From: Isochrysis galbana
Taxonomy: Eukaryota > Haptophyta > Isochrysidales > Isochrysidaceae
NCBI GenBank assembly: GCA_018136815.1
Contig: CM030933.1
Coordinates: 6,053,137 to 6,117,136, forward strand
Direction: 5' to 3'
Length of the DNA: 64,000 nt
Shown here: piece after piece, positions 1 to 10,640 of the stretch
How positions within the stretch are numbered: position 1 is the first letter of the stretch
Layout: each line of letters opens with the position of its first letter
Notes under the pieces: model-generated
Seen by the model: only the letters and a program-made list of their open reading frames with translations
What the model was told of the DNA's origin: nothing
Database searches by the model: none
Program-made: the position numbers and the translations under genes

Positions 1-1563
1 GAGGAGCGCTATCACATGGCCAGGCGCGTGCTGCGTGACGGCCACACTCCGCTCTTACTCCTCTACCTTCGTTGTGGTGCACCGACGGGATTGCGTGGCG
101 AACTCTGGGCTCGTGCACTCGGGGTTGAGTTCGACCAGCGCGGGCTCTTGCACTATTTAGCGTTAGCAGCCGAGGTACAGCGAGTTGCGCAGGTGCGCCC
201 TAATGATGGCGGGTTCCTTATGATTTTGATGTGCCATCACACCATCTCAAGCAATTGCAAGATGGTCAAGCCAATTTCTCGAAGGGCAAGCCATAGATAG
301 TAGAATACAGCTGTTTTTATAAGCGCTTTGCGCCCTGTTCTTCCTGGTCCACAGGCGACTGACTCGGTTGTGAAACGTGACGTCTTCTCACCTTGGAATG
401 AGGAGGAGTACTTTCTTTTTCGCGAAATGGTGGAAAGTATCGTGGGCTGCTTCTTACGGGATCCAGAAGTGCCCCGAAATGCTGCGGCCCAAGGAGTGCA
501 AGTCACCGCCACTTCGACCAAGGTGTGCTCACTGTGTCCGGCGTGCGCATCGATGGATCGCAATAAGCCACCGTGCCTACGCTTGAGTTGCCAACAAAAG
601 TGGAGATCGAACCACTTGTGGCCATTTTGGCACAAGCTTTTCGCAATGCTGCTCCACCTACCCTTCAATAGCTAACCTGTGTGGACATGGCACTTTCCAG
701 ACTTCTGATCGCACCGCTTGTGGCCAGCTCTGACATGAATCCTTCAAACTGACCTTGCACTCCCTCTGCTATCGCTCATGATCGGCAGACCGGCCGCAAA
801 TATGCATTCCCTCCCAGTGGCGTGCTTCCGATGCGTGGGCTCGCCTCGTACATCTTCCCCATGTGCTTTTGTTATGATAAACCGGCGGAGCTCTATCTTG
901 CCTTTCGCGGCCTATGGTGCCGCCATTGGTGCAAGTTGCACGACCTCTCTGCGCGTCCAGGCACTCTTCTTCCCCTCCTCCGCCTCTTCGAGGCGCTGTT
1001 GCAGGAGCTGAATCCGCAGCTTTGCCTTCATCTGACCAAGTTGAATTTGCACCCGACTCGACTAGTATTACGATGGATTCAGTTTGCTTTTGCCTCGTAC
1101 CTCCCCGTCTCCCAACTCCTTTTGCTGTGGGATCGCGTTGTCGGTTTCAACACACTAGAGGTCTTGCCGCTCCTTGCGGTCGCAATCTTGTTATTCCGCT
1201 CAAGGGCAATCCTTCGGTAGGTTGCAACTGTACGCAAATAGACGCATGATAGGACTTGTCTCGGGAAACCAAGGCCTCGCATCACGCAAATCACTACTAC
1301 TATGATCTAAGCGGCGCGAATCGTTTTAGATTGCGTCCTCTTAGACGGCTGTGTGTGTCGTTCACGCATCGATCGCCCATCTCATTGTTCTTCACAGGGC
1401 TCAAAGTGCAGACGAGGTTCTTCTGGTCTTCTCAGATGGCTCGCAATTGCGCGTCGTGCCCCTTTTACAAGCCGTTCTCTACTCGCCTTCGTCCCTTGTG
1501 CAAACAGAAACGTCATCTGCAGATGGCAAGCCTAAGCGTGAAAATTCGAAGCGTTCTTTGTAA
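1..1563 (+). CDS. TBC domain Rab-GAP, TBC1D19-like (5' end off the window)
   Basis: The TBC domain stimulates GTP hydrolysis by Rab GTPases on membranes. Four exons can be read with GT-AG introns and consistent phases: 1-192, 355-522, 789-1216 and 1398-1563, giving 317 visible residues. The first exon has the GxPxxLRGxxW start of a TBC domain (CGAPTGLRGELW). The second carries a stretch ending in FLRDPE. The third has the long helical C-terminal part, including RWIQFAFASYLPVSQLLLLW. The last exon ends the domain with VVPLLQAVLY and a short hydrophilic tail. The order and spacing of these blocks match TBC1D19 rather than other TBC families. A canonical IxxDxxR arginine-finger motif is not seen in the visible part. 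The gene must start left of base 1. The exon boundaries are inferred from sequence alone. Confidence 0.82.
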
Positions 1564-2937
1564 TGAGACACGTGGTGGTGCGCGAAATCTTTGTTGGTTG
1601 TTGGTCTTTGTTTGGCAATAGAGTCAGGCTGCTAGTCTGCTGTTTGATTGTTTCCGTTGCAGTGATGCCCACTTGCTTCACATTTCAGCGTGGAATACGT
1701 GTGAGGATGGTGCAGGATGCTGAATGCCCGGCCGACCCAATCTTAGATTCGATAATTCGACGATCAAGAGTACGGCTCCAAGGTCCACCGACCACTAACG
1801 CCAACCCGGACCCTTAATTAACTCCGCTTACTGCCAGCGCACCGAAACAGGTGCTTCGGCTCGGTTTCTTCAGTATGTCTCCTCGCAGCTTCGCCCGCAG
1901 GCGATGAGCCGCCGCCGGGGGGGCGCAGGGGGCATGCCGAGACACAATGCGATGGCCCAATCATCCACATGTATGATGATCTAGGCAGTAGGCAGAGGCA
2001 GAGGCGGGTTTTCTCACGAAAATAGGTGAAAAGGTGCTTCCGATTTTATAATAACGAATTCAACGTTAAAAAGTGAAGAAGGGAAGGTGGCCAACGAGCC
2101 GATGTTACCGTGCTCCCAACCTCTCTTTCCCACCCCGGCGAGCTGTGGTCCGGGTGGTCGAGCAGATGCGCCTTGACGCAGCCGAGCGAATGTGTGCAAA
2201 AGCAAAAGTGTGACTCAATAGAAGATAAGTGAAAACAGAACGGCCGCCTGGTCCTTGGTCCTCTTTCGACGAAACGCGACTTGTGTCGGAGACGAGCTCA
2301 GCCGACACGCCGAAAATGCTGCCGCGTGCAGCCCAACGGCGGCACCGGGCCGGAAGGCCTCCTCTCCTCTCCCGTGAACTTCGGTCGGTCAATCTTTGAT
2401 GGGTCCAATGCCTCCCACTTCCACTTGCTGCCTTTTGACTCTTCATCCTTTGCCGTCCGTGCCTTTGACGACTACTCGAGTAATCCCTCATCCCTGTGGG
2501 TTGTGCACCTGCATTGTCTTGGCTGCAGTTCTGCAGTTGAGCATCGCAGCGACGACGCGACGACAGCCTCGCAGATAGGCAGCAGGTTCATTTTTCTTGC
2601 TTGCTTGAGTACCTCGACCAACTCGTTGCGGATTGCGGAGCTCGGCGACCTTCTTGCTCTGCTGCCCCCCTGCCTCTCCCACGCTTGCCTCGCTGGCCAT
2701 GGGAGCCGCCTAGAGGCATCTGTCTGCCTGGCGACCAGGGAAGGGGGGGGGGTCAGCTCGAGGGCAGGCCCACGCAGGGCGTGGGAGTGCGAATCACGGC
2801 CCGCGCCCACTAGGGGTCTGGGCCAGTGTGATGATTGCCCAGCCCCTGCCAAAGGGCAGGGGCTGTGGTTGATTGTACGGGCCCACCCCTGGGGGTGTCC
2901 GCGATGGAGAGAGGGGGGCGCGAGGCCCCCATTGACC
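1564..2937. other. Intergenic, no gene recognised
   Basis: The open frames here overlap on both strands and resemble no family I know. Bases about 2670-2760 look like a diverged piece of the GC-rich repeat A that follows. Bases 2830-2937 match, inverted, the repeat at 15680-15790 (shared blocks around the ATGGAGAGAGG and CCCCTGGGGGTG motifs). Confidence 0.5.
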
Positions 2938-2955
2938 CCTACTTATAAAAGTAGG
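2938..2955. repeat. Terminal palindrome (TACTT/AAGTA type)
   Basis: Perfect 7-bp stem CCTACTT/AAGTAGG around an ATAA loop. On the minus strand it is followed by GGGTCAATGG. The same arrangement with other stem sequences occurs at many repeat ends in the window. Confidence 0.75.
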
Positions 2956-2960
2956 TTGTA

Positions 2961-3435
2961 CCTATTTTTCGGTGAGCGGAGCTCTCGCTCCGCCCACCCC
3001 CTTCTCCGCGCTCTCTCTCCCCTCTCCTGCGGCACGCGCGATGGCGCGCCTGCGGCAGGCCTGCAGCTGCCCCTGGCGACCCCTGGAGGCTCCTGGAGGC
3101 CAGCTCTGGGGGCAGAGGAGGCTGGGACTGGGCCCTGGCCTCCCCTGCCTCTCCCTCGCTGGCGCTCCTGAGCCTCAGGGGCCCCCACTCTGCACCTGTC
3201 TGCCTGTCGACCAGGGGGGGAGGGGGGGTTGGAGCAATGGGCTGGTCACGAGGGGCCAGGATGGGCGAATGGGGCGAGCCTGTGGGGAAGGGAGTGGGTC
3301 AGTAGGGCAGTGGCCTCCTGGCAAGCCATCAGGCGTGCCAGGAGGATGGGTGGTTCCTCCCCCATGGCAGGGGAGGAGTGGAGAGAGGGGGGGGCTCGTG
3401 CCCCCCCATGGGTCAACCAAGTATAAACTTAGTTG
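2961..3435 (+). repeat. Interspersed GC-rich repeat A, copy 1
   Basis: About 450 bp, starting with a block reading TTTTTCGGTGAGCGGAGC and ending in the palindrome at 3414-3435. Internal landmarks are GCGGCACGCGCGATGGCGCG, a run of G with GTTGGAGCAATGGGCTGG, and GCAAGCCATCAGGCGTGCC. Other copies: 23310-23700 (+), 37745-38270 (+), 36983-37515 (-), and diverged or partial copies at 45097-45560 (-), 28712-28860 (-) and 50940-51107 (+). Long open frames inside it, on either strand, come from its GC bias and are not conserved genes. Confidence 0.85.
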
Positions 3436-3927
3436 GTAAACTGAAGCATGCAAATGGCCGCCGCTTCTGCTTCGCTTCTGGCTTCTTTCTGGTTTCTGAG
3501 CCTATTTCCAGTTTTCTATTTCTATTTTCACCATAATTCCATGCTAGTACGTACTACGTACTACTAGCAGTAGTAGCTACTAGTACTTACTAGTACTAGT
3601 ACTAGTACTAGACGCTCGACCTACTGTGTTGTAGCTGTGTGGGAATGTGGGGAAGGATGGCCCTGAGGCTCTCCCAGCACCTCATGAGCACGCGTCAAGG
3701 CGTTGGCGAGCAGTGAGCAGTGACGAAATCTGTAGTTTGAAGCATCGTCCATTATTATTTTCATGCTCCGGCAGTAAAAGTAAAGAGATGAAGTACTTTT
3801 CCACGGAATAATTTTCTCTTCATCGGAGTAGATCGACTTCCTAACTAAGGCTTCTAAGAGTAACCCTCCCCCCCTTCCCCCACCTCCCCTCTCTCTCTGC
3901 CTCTTCTCCATCTCGCCGCTGCTTGCG
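3436..3927. other. Intergenic upstream of the H-protein gene
   Basis: It contains an AT-rich stretch built of overlapping CTAGTA/TACTAG repeats near 3541-3612 and a pyrimidine-rich run (about 3864-3905) just before the H-protein start codon. No gene was seen. Confidence 0.5.
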
Positions 3928-4871
3928 ATGCTGCGCCAGGTCTCCCGAGGAGCTGCCGCCAGCCTGCGCCGTTCGGCGGCGCTAGCGACGGCGCGCCGCT
4001 CGCTCGTGACCAAGTTCTCTAAGGTAGTGGACCCTCTCGCTCCGTACCCCACGCTTCGCCTCCCTCGCCTTGCCTGACCAATAGATGCCCCCGTTTCCCC
4101 CTTTCCCGCCTCCCTGCTCTCCCCTACCCATCTCCCCCTCTCCCGTATTGAGCATGGGGTTAGGTGAAAAGTTGAAGAGAGGGCTCAGGGGGAAGGCACG
4201 AGGGGCGAAGGGGGCGAGGGCTGACATCGCGCGGCCCTGCGGCATCTTGGCACAATTGTGCGCTGCGCACATGCTTGCTCTGAGTTCCCCGTTGCCATTG
4301 CTGCTTCAGGACCACGAATGGGTCAAGGTGGAGGGTGACATTGCGGTGGTTGGCATCACCGACCATGCGCAGACGCAGCTCGGCGACGTGGTTTACGTCG
4401 ACCTCCCCTCGGTACGCTGCCCAACCAGACCTCCTTACATCCTTTCTCTTGAAGGTCCCTTGTGCACAGCACACAACCTTGGCCCATGCCGCGTACTGTC
4501 CGCGCCACTCTTCAGGTGGGCACGACAGTGGAACAGGATGGTACGATGGGCGCAGTCGAGTCCGTCAAGGCGGCCAGCGACGTGTACGCCCCAGTCTCGG
4601 GCGAGGTGACGGAAGTGAACAACGCGCTCAACGACGAGCCCGGCCTTGTCAACACAGCGGCCGAGAGCGACGGGTGGATGTGCAAGATCAAGCTGGCGAA
4701 CCCGTCCGAGGTCGACGGACTGATGGTGAGCACACTGGCACATTCGCCACTGCTTTGGGACGTGCAGCGACTTTTTCCAAAGATCCTTTGCCCATCATTG
4801 CTTGCGTGATCCTGATGCGATGCCTATCTGCATAGGACGAAGCCGCGTACAAGGCCTTCTGCGAGGAATAA
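3928..4871 (+). CDS. GCSH: Glycine cleavage system H protein, mitochondrial
   Basis: The H protein carries the lipoyl arm that shuttles the aminomethyl group between the P, T and L proteins of the mitochondrial glycine decarboxylase complex. Four exons join in phase 0: 3928-4023, 4310-4411, 4516-4725 and 4836-4871, giving 147 residues. All three introns are GT-AG (286, 104 and 110 bp). Exon 1 encodes an Arg/Ala/Ser-rich presequence ([16 protein letters not shown]) typical of mitochondrial import, ending before KFSK-DHEWV, the usual start of the mature protein. The lipoylated lysine is K84 in ESVKAASD. The C-terminal [11 protein letters not shown] matches the family. Length is normal. Intron placement is inferred but fully consistent with the family alignment. 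Confidence 0.95.
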
Positions 4872-6580
4872 GCTATTTGAGGGCGATGTTTCCGTCGCCG
4901 TGCCGCGTCACGTGCTGATGAGAGTAGGCTCCACGCGTGTGCATCAACGAGCGAGAGAGTAAGTGCCATGCCTTCGCTAGGCGCAAGCTCGAGTTGTGTC
5001 AAAAGTGACAACGTGAGGATCCTTGGCGGGACGCCGCTAGTTTCGGCCCTTTTGCCGCACTCAACCTGGATAGTCGGCTGGGACGTGCTTGCCCGCCACC
5101 TCCGCGCGTGCACCTTGATTCTGGCTGGGGGCCTTCTATTCGTGATGACCGTCAAGGGCGACCGATGTGGAAATCCGCTACCGACTCGTGCTGATAGTAG
5201 TCGCCTCTTTCCGAGCACTCAAAAGGAAAAGGCGGAGAGCGACGAGGCATGGGGTGTGTGCGAGCTGGCGGTCAATGTTATCCCTCCCGGTCGCGCATGG
5301 TGTATTGTGAGCACCATGTCCGTCCGAGTACAACGAGCGCAGTGCCATGTATATGCCATACTCGCCATATCTGCTCTGTCGCACTACGTCCACGCAAGCT
5401 CTTCCCCTCACTCGTGCTTTAATCTCGAAAACGTTCGGATGCAGTATGTGGCAAGGACAAGACTGCCCACCATACTGCGAGTTGGTGGGAACGCGCTGGA
5501 TTCTTGCCTCTTGTGCAGGCCGAAGAAAGGAGGCAAGATTGAGCATTGCCTGATGTTTGGAGCCTGGCCGAGCGCCCTCTAAAGTATGAGGCAGCTGCGC
5601 GGCTTGTGGCTTCCGTTCGGTTGAGTGACGTGCATATGAGCTGGACTAGGGCAGGACTACGACAACTAGCGCATCAATCAACATGGGCAAGAGGGCGAGG
5701 GTGGCATGCGCGGCGCGTATTTACCTGAAGATGCGTATGCGCCATATCCAAATGGCCCGAGTTACTTCATCCTTTGTGCCATTATTGAGCGCTGCTAATC
5801 TGCTAGACGTACATCTTTGACCATAGATGCACGACATGCATATGCATGGTTCTCGCGTTGCGTTTGTAATAGTTGTGAGTTAGCAGGATTTTGATTGAAG
5901 GTTGGTACGGCTTCGCCTTCATCGGAAATCCCCTATAGCGTAAATCGGGTCGCCCTGTAGCCTACGCCAAGTAGGTTGGGCGACCTACACCTCCATCTAT
6001 TTGCAATAATTAGCCGCGACTATCGTCTATCGCAAAAAAAATTAGGGCTAATGGAGCGCGCACACCACTCCTATCTCCCGCCCACCTCCACACTCAACAA
6101 GTTGACTCCACACTGATCAAGTTGACTCCACGCTAGAGGCTGCAACCTCAAGTTTGGTTGTTTTTTTGGCAACTGTCCCCATGCATGTGAGTGTGAGTGA
6201 GTGTTAGGGGGTTCAGTGAATTTATATACCTAAACAGACGAGAGGAATGTGGAATGTGACAAAAAAAGGGAACCTCGAGTTGCACCTTCTCTGAACAGGT
6301 TGACTCCACGCTGAACAGGTTCACTCCACACTCAACAGGTTGGCTCCACTTGTGCTGTATTTGTATTCTTGCCCTTCTGAAGGTGAATGAAGCTGAAGGC
6401 CGTAGGCATGAATATTCGTGTAAGGTACGTGCCCACACTCACAATTGAACAGTTCCTCGTGTTGCTACTGACACCCAAGGCACACAGATTCAGATTCCCC
6501 ATGGTCTCAAGCCCAGGAATAAAAAATAATTACAACTGGGAATATCGGCCACATGCGAGCCCTTCATAAGCCTTACCGTC
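4872..6580. other. Intergenic, no gene recognised
   Basis: Open frames on both strands (for example plus 4968-5582) overlap and show no recognisable domain. Bases 5948-5985 form a hairpin with an 8-bp outer stem GGTCGCCC/GGGCGACC and a nested TAC/GTA stem. Bases 6138-6300 are a dispersed repeat also present at 38518-38660 (GGCTGCAACCTCA...GGTTGTTTT and GGAACCTCGAGTTG). Bases 6085-6350 hold several copies of a short motif GTTGACTCCACNCT, a degenerate tandem array. Confidence 0.5.
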
Positions 6581-7054
6581 ATGAACAAGTCCATCATAAG
6601 GCGTCTCTCTTTCGCTGGATTTCGCCACATGGAGTCGACGGTGCAGGACAGCACGTGCCTGCAGCTCATCTTCGTTGACTTCCTCTTCAAGTACGACCTG
6701 CACTCCCACTTCACATACCACCAAGATCTTCGGCACGGAAAGTCGGCGGTCTTCACGGCAGTTGTTAAGCTTACAGCAGATGAAAGCAGCCTTCACGTCG
6801 CCGGCGCTGCAGCGCCCGCTGTTTTCAAGGAGATTGGTGACGCCCATGTGCTACTGTCTCGCATGTACCACAGGTCTGGCGCAAGCACTGCTCGCACAGT
6901 GCTGGCTGTCTTCTTCTACAAGATCGGCAGGGAGCGCACGCGTCTGGAATCAGCCGGAGTCGAGACGGACGAACAGCACGAGGAAACGCAGCAGGGTGAA
7001 ATAGCGGAGGGAGCATGTTCGAGCGACAGCGACAACAACGTGCCCAGCCTCTGA
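6581..7054 (+). CDS. Unknown 157-residue protein
   Basis: I do not recognise the family. The frame uses almost only G or C at third codon positions through residues 15-110, like the neighbouring real genes and unlike the repeat ORFs, which supports real coding. Residues 25-60 are rich in Phe, Tyr and His. Residues 80-115 look like a mixed alpha/beta core with VLLSRMYHRSG and VLAVFFYKIGRER. The C-terminus is acidic and Ser-rich, ending NNVPSL. It could be a whole small gene or the last exon of a larger one, because no clear promoter or upstream exon is visible. Confidence 0.5.
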   Translation: MNKSIIRRLSFAGFRHMESTVQDSTCLQLIFVDFLFKYDLHSHFTYHQDLRHGKSAVFTAVVKLTADESSLHVAGAAAPAVFKEIGDAHVLLSRMYHRSGASTARTVLAVFFYKIGRERTRLESAGVETDEQHEETQQGEIAEGACSSDSDNNVPSL

Positions 7055-8041
7055 AAATGGGCCCCCCGCTGGCTTCATGTGTTCAGCGCGGGGCTGTTGT
7101 GTTGCTGCTGCACTTCCGCTGCTGCGCTTCCCATGTCCGCATAAGTGAATGAATCAGCTTGAGGATCTTGTATTGAATAGAACGGGTGTGTGCGCGCGGG
7201 ATTTGATGTGCGCGCGCGGGCTCCGCAGCTGTATGTGGCGTCGATGCCGCAGTTGGAGTGAAGGAGTGTGCGTGCATTGCAGGTGCCTGCTTATTTTTTC
7301 CGATAACATGGGTGGTGTGCCCCACCACTTGATCAATTTTGGCTCTCAACTTGCAATCCCACGCGAGCACGAGCAACAGCCACCTTGGCGGGCTACTGGC
7401 CGCCCAGCGCGCCCCGTTCACCGTGTCTTCACCTGCACATGCAGTTCCTGCACTCTCACCTTCACCTGCACCTTCACTGAAGAAAAAACTTCGGACCAGC
7501 ACCTTCCCAGTTGGAAAAATTTTTTATTCAGGTTCTTTGCAGATTTTGTGGTCTCGAAATTTGCGATTCGAATTTTGTTTTTGCTTTTTGCTGTTACTAT
7601 AAGTGTTGGCTCATTTGAGGTAATAAACAGACACGACTTCGACTTTACGCTCTGCAGTCGCTCTGTGAGACTCTCTCTCTCCTCTCTCTCTCTCCGTCCT
7701 CTTCTCCTGGGCCGACGGAAGGGATTTCGTCCAAAATATTCTCCGGACCCAAGATATTCCGTGGGTGGTCTCTCCGCTCTCCGCCAACTTCCGCAGTCTA
7801 AAACTAGGCAAAAAAGACGTGACGCACGAGGGAGCGCGGGGCGCCCCATTCTGGTACGACCCTTACACATCAAGCCGCCGACCCTTCACCATTCCCACAA
7901 AGCAAAGTGCAAAGTGGGAAAATATTCAAACAATAGTGCTCTGCCATAAGGCATGCCCAGTGGAGGAGCGGCTGCGCATGAGGCGGCTTGCTTTCATTTG
8001 GTCTCCTTTCCCTCCGGTTTCTTCCCCTCCCGCGGGGAGTC
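7055..8041. other. Intergenic with repeat fragments
   Basis: Bases 7430-7535 (hexameric CACCTTCACCTGCACCTT-like repeats, then CCAGTTGGAAAAATTTT) match, inverted, bases 61740-61850. Bases 7665-7705 are a CT-rich run. Bases 7980-8037 (GGCGGCTTGCTTTCATTTGG onward) are repeated at 40847-40900. No gene was seen. Confidence 0.5.
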
Positions 8042-8322
8042 TCACCCTAGCATGAGCCCCCCCGCGAGCAGCCCGAAGGAGAGGCCCAGTAGCACCACGT
8101 ACGCGGCGACGAGAACGGCGTCGTCGCCTTGGCTCGGCATGAGGGCGCGTCCCGAGAGGGCCTGTGGTAGACGCCCACGCCGAGCACGGCGTAGCCCGTC
8201 CCCTTGTGCGCGACCCGCCACACGGCGCGGCGTGTGGTGCGGGCGCCGGGCCTGCCGCGCACGAGCGCGTTGAGCGGTTGCAGCAGAGCGAGGACGGAGG
8301 CGACGATCCCGAGCGTGTGATG
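8042..8322 (-). pseudogene. Cytochrome b561-type transmembrane fragment, frameshifted
   Basis: Read on the minus strand, residues starting HHTLGIVASVLALLQPLNAL, then an Arg-rich loop, then RVAHKGTGYAVLGVGVY match the heme-binding helices of the cytochrome b561/ferric reductase domain often fused to DOMON. The pattern H..LG.....LQPL.A..R and W..H...G..VL is diagnostic. A one-base frame change then leads to a last hydrophobic segment, AAYVVLLGLSFGLLAGG, before a stop at 8042-8044. The first b561 helices and any DOMON part are absent, and the fragment is flanked by repeats. It may be a relic or a captured gene piece. An intron explanation for the frame change is not supported by good splice sites. 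Confidence 0.65.
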
Positions 8323-8607
8323 GGTTGTATCTCACATCTCACATGTTACATACGTCAGCCCCCCCACTTCCACACGCCCCACAGCCACAGCTCCACTCCT
8401 CTCTCCACAAGTGGTGTGGCCGGGACCACGGGCCGTGTGGCACGACCGGAGTCGCACGCACCTGCTCGGCCTCGGTGGGTGGACGCGGCCGCCTCGACGG
8501 CGGCTGTTCCATGGGCACTGGGGGGGGGGGCGCCCTCGGCGGGGGGCCCGAAGGAGAGGGGAGTCGCGGCGGCGCGCTCCATCGTGACCAAGTATAAACT
8601 TAGTTGA
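8323..8607 (-). repeat. Repeat C: palindrome, then a short ORF beginning MERA, copy 1
   Basis: On the minus strand this begins with a palindrome at 8588-8606 (AAGT/ACTT core), then CACGATGGAGCGCGCC, and continues as an open frame starting MERAAATPLSFGPPAEG. A second copy with the same start is at 49943-50130 (plus). A third, damaged one is at 42060-42336 (minus). The ORF is short and GC-driven. It may be the 5' end of a transposable element. Confidence 0.65.
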
Positions 8608-9803
8608 GTGGGGGGGGAAGGGGGGGTCGAATACTCTAGTAAATATAATATGCATCTATGCGGGGGTATGATTTCGCCCGTGTTTGGGTGGTGCACCGGG
8701 ACTTTTGATGGCCCGCACCTTCAGGAGCCACAGGGCCGCGCGTGGCGCCCCCCACCCCGCATCGGTGGGGGTCCCGCCTTAAGTCATCCAGCTGGATCGC
8801 TTGAAAAGTTGTGTCCAATGACCGCAAGTATAATAGCGATAGATTAGTATCGCTAGTCGCTAGTGGGGTGTGGACATGGGCGCGAGCGAGGGGCCGAGGG
8901 CGAGGGCGAGTATGCAGTATGCACTATTTCTTGCTTCCTGGCACGCACAGCCAACCTCAAGAAACGAAAGACAAAGCGACAGACTAGCAAGCACAAACAA
9001 ATGATCAAACAACATGAAAGGTCGACGCTGCTCGGGGGGGGGGGGGGGTAAGGGAGGCTTTTGGGATGAAGATCGCGACGCGCACGCGGCAATGGCGGCG
9101 GCGACTGCTCCTTGTGGCTTGCTGACGCTCGTCGACAGTGTAAGCGTAAGAGCTATTCATAGATCTTCACTTTCTCAGGCAAGTGCGCGCGAGTGCCGGT
9201 TGAGACGTTCTAGAGTTTTTGCCCAGACGGCCCGAATATTGAATGTTTGCGCGGCTGTGTCCCAACCAAATAAATGAGCGACAGCTACGTCATTGATGCA
9301 TTGGCATTTGCGACTGGCGTTCTTGCGAATAATTCTTCATGATCCAATGTTTGTTCGGCCGTGTGATTCATGAAGTCATCTGAGAACGAGACCAGAATGA
9401 CTTCTGCGATCGAATGTGATCTTATTCGCGCTCTCCATGTTCTCGGCCCCCCTGTACGCGCAGGCGGCGCACGCGAGCTCATGCGCTCATCGTCCACATT
9501 GGCAGGCACAGACAGACACGTGTACCCTGTTACTTTTGCGCTAGGCTCAGATAATTCAGCACGATGCCCGTCAGTCACGGTGTCCTGCCTCCCCATCTTC
9601 CCGCTCCGTTTGTCTGCCCTGTGGAAGACAACGGAGGTAGGAGCGAACGACCCTTTCATCCCAAACCGAAGCAAAGCTTGCCTACATCAGCGATTCCCTC
9701 GGGCACCGTTCCGACAGATCTGAACTCGCGCTCAGCAAGCGTCTGCCTCGGTATATGTCTTATGGCAGCACAGGTCTCAAGTTTTGGGTGGATGCTGCCA
9801 GTG
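8608..9803. other. Intergenic, no gene recognised
   Basis: A block near 8808 (GAAAAGTTGTGTCCAAT) recurs at 45918. A tract of 15 G lies at 9034-9049. Overlapping open frames on both strands between 9285 and 9723 have no recognisable content. Missed exons of the adjoining minus-strand gene cannot be excluded. Confidence 0.4.
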
Positions 9804-10640
9804 CTACCTCCTGTTCGCCTCGCGTTGTGCTTGCCTAGCTTCAATCGCGTATTGCCTGCTCACCACTTGCTTGGTGTTGCGCCCATGCTTGCCTTTGACC
9901 CTGTGCGAGGCGTCCTTACTACCGCAATACAGAACCCCCCAATCGCCCTCCTCATCCTCCTTGTGGTGGGAATTTGCGCTCGTGCCGGCGCCACCACCTG
10001 TGCTCTTACTTGTGTCATGGTTATCCGTGCTGTCTGCGGCGCTCCTTGATGCCTCTTCCTGCCCTATGCGGTCTTCCGCCTTGCGCTCATTGGACACACG
10101 CTCGCCTCGCTGCTGCCTTGCGGATTTGCGCGAGTCCGTGCTGTTTCGCCCTCGCTGAGGCGCTTCCCACCCGTACTCCACAGCCTGCGGAGTCGACAGA
10201 ACCCCCTGCGTGCTTCCACGGGAGCTCCTCCGGCTGGGCGTCGTAGGCGGCGGCGTCTGCTTGGAGTGCGAGCGTGTGCGCATCGCAATCATCCGCTGGA
10301 GTGAGGAGTCGTCATCCTCGGAGGAGGGCTCGGAAGAGGAACTGGGGGAGGAGGGCCGGTTGCGTGCGGCCACGATGGCACGCGCCTGCGACGCGTCCTG
10401 CTCCTCCTCCAACTTGGGCGTCTTGGGTGTGCAGCCCTTGCGTCTCGGTGGTCGGTTCGCCTTTGGTCGTTGCTCGGCCTTGGGCGGCGAGACGGTTGCG
10501 GGGAGCGAGAAGCGCGGCGGGGGCTCAGCTACTCTCGATGCATCCATCATGGGCGTGAGCCCCGACTCAACCAGCGACATCTCTTCAGTGGAGACGTGGA
10601 GTGCGCCGCCCGGTGCGCCCTCCGAGGGCACTCGGGGCAT
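9804..10640 (-). CDS. Low-complexity, probably disordered nuclear-type protein, unknown
   Basis: This is a 278-residue frame read from the ATG at 10640 (MPRVPSEGAPGG). The open frame continues upstream to 10994, but that part is homopolymer-driven Pro/Ser/Leu sequence, so the internal ATG is preferred. The product is rich in Ser, Arg, Glu and Lys, with a Ser/Asp-Glu tract (SSSSEPSSEDDDSS), Arg/Lys patches (PPRRKGCTPKTPK) and a basic, Arg/Gln-rich end (YAIEARQAQREANRR). No domain was recognised. It is divergent to the helicase gene at 11589, so the 950 bp between them may be a shared promoter region. It is a real gene only with moderate certainty. Confidence 0.5.
   Translation of the reverse strand: MPRVPSEGAPGGALHVSTEEMSLVESGLTPMMDASRVAEPPPRFSLPATVSPPKAEQRPKANRPPRRKGCTPKTPKLEEEQDASQARAIVAARNRPSSPSSSSEPSSEDDDSSLQRMIAMRTRSHSKQTPPPTTPSRRSSRGSTQGVLSTPQAVEYGWEAPQRGRNSTDSRKSARQQRGERVSNERKAEDRIGQEEASRSAADSTDNHDTSKSTGGGAGTSANSHHKEDEEGDWGVLYCGSKDASHRVKGKHGRNTKQVVSRQYAIEARQAQREANRR

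Noticed and set aside
2281-3453. Long Pro/Gly/Arg-rich open frames on both strands
   Set aside because: They lie in GC-rich repeat A, exist in several frames at once, and are not conserved between repeat copies.
4968-5582. 204-residue plus-strand frame
   Set aside because: Overlaps a similarly long minus-strand frame, has irregular composition, and shows no motif or codon bias.
8323-8696. Repeat C frames as host genes
   Set aside because: The same head and first codons recur at other loci next to palindromes with broken downstream frames, which fits a mobile repeat rather than a conserved gene.
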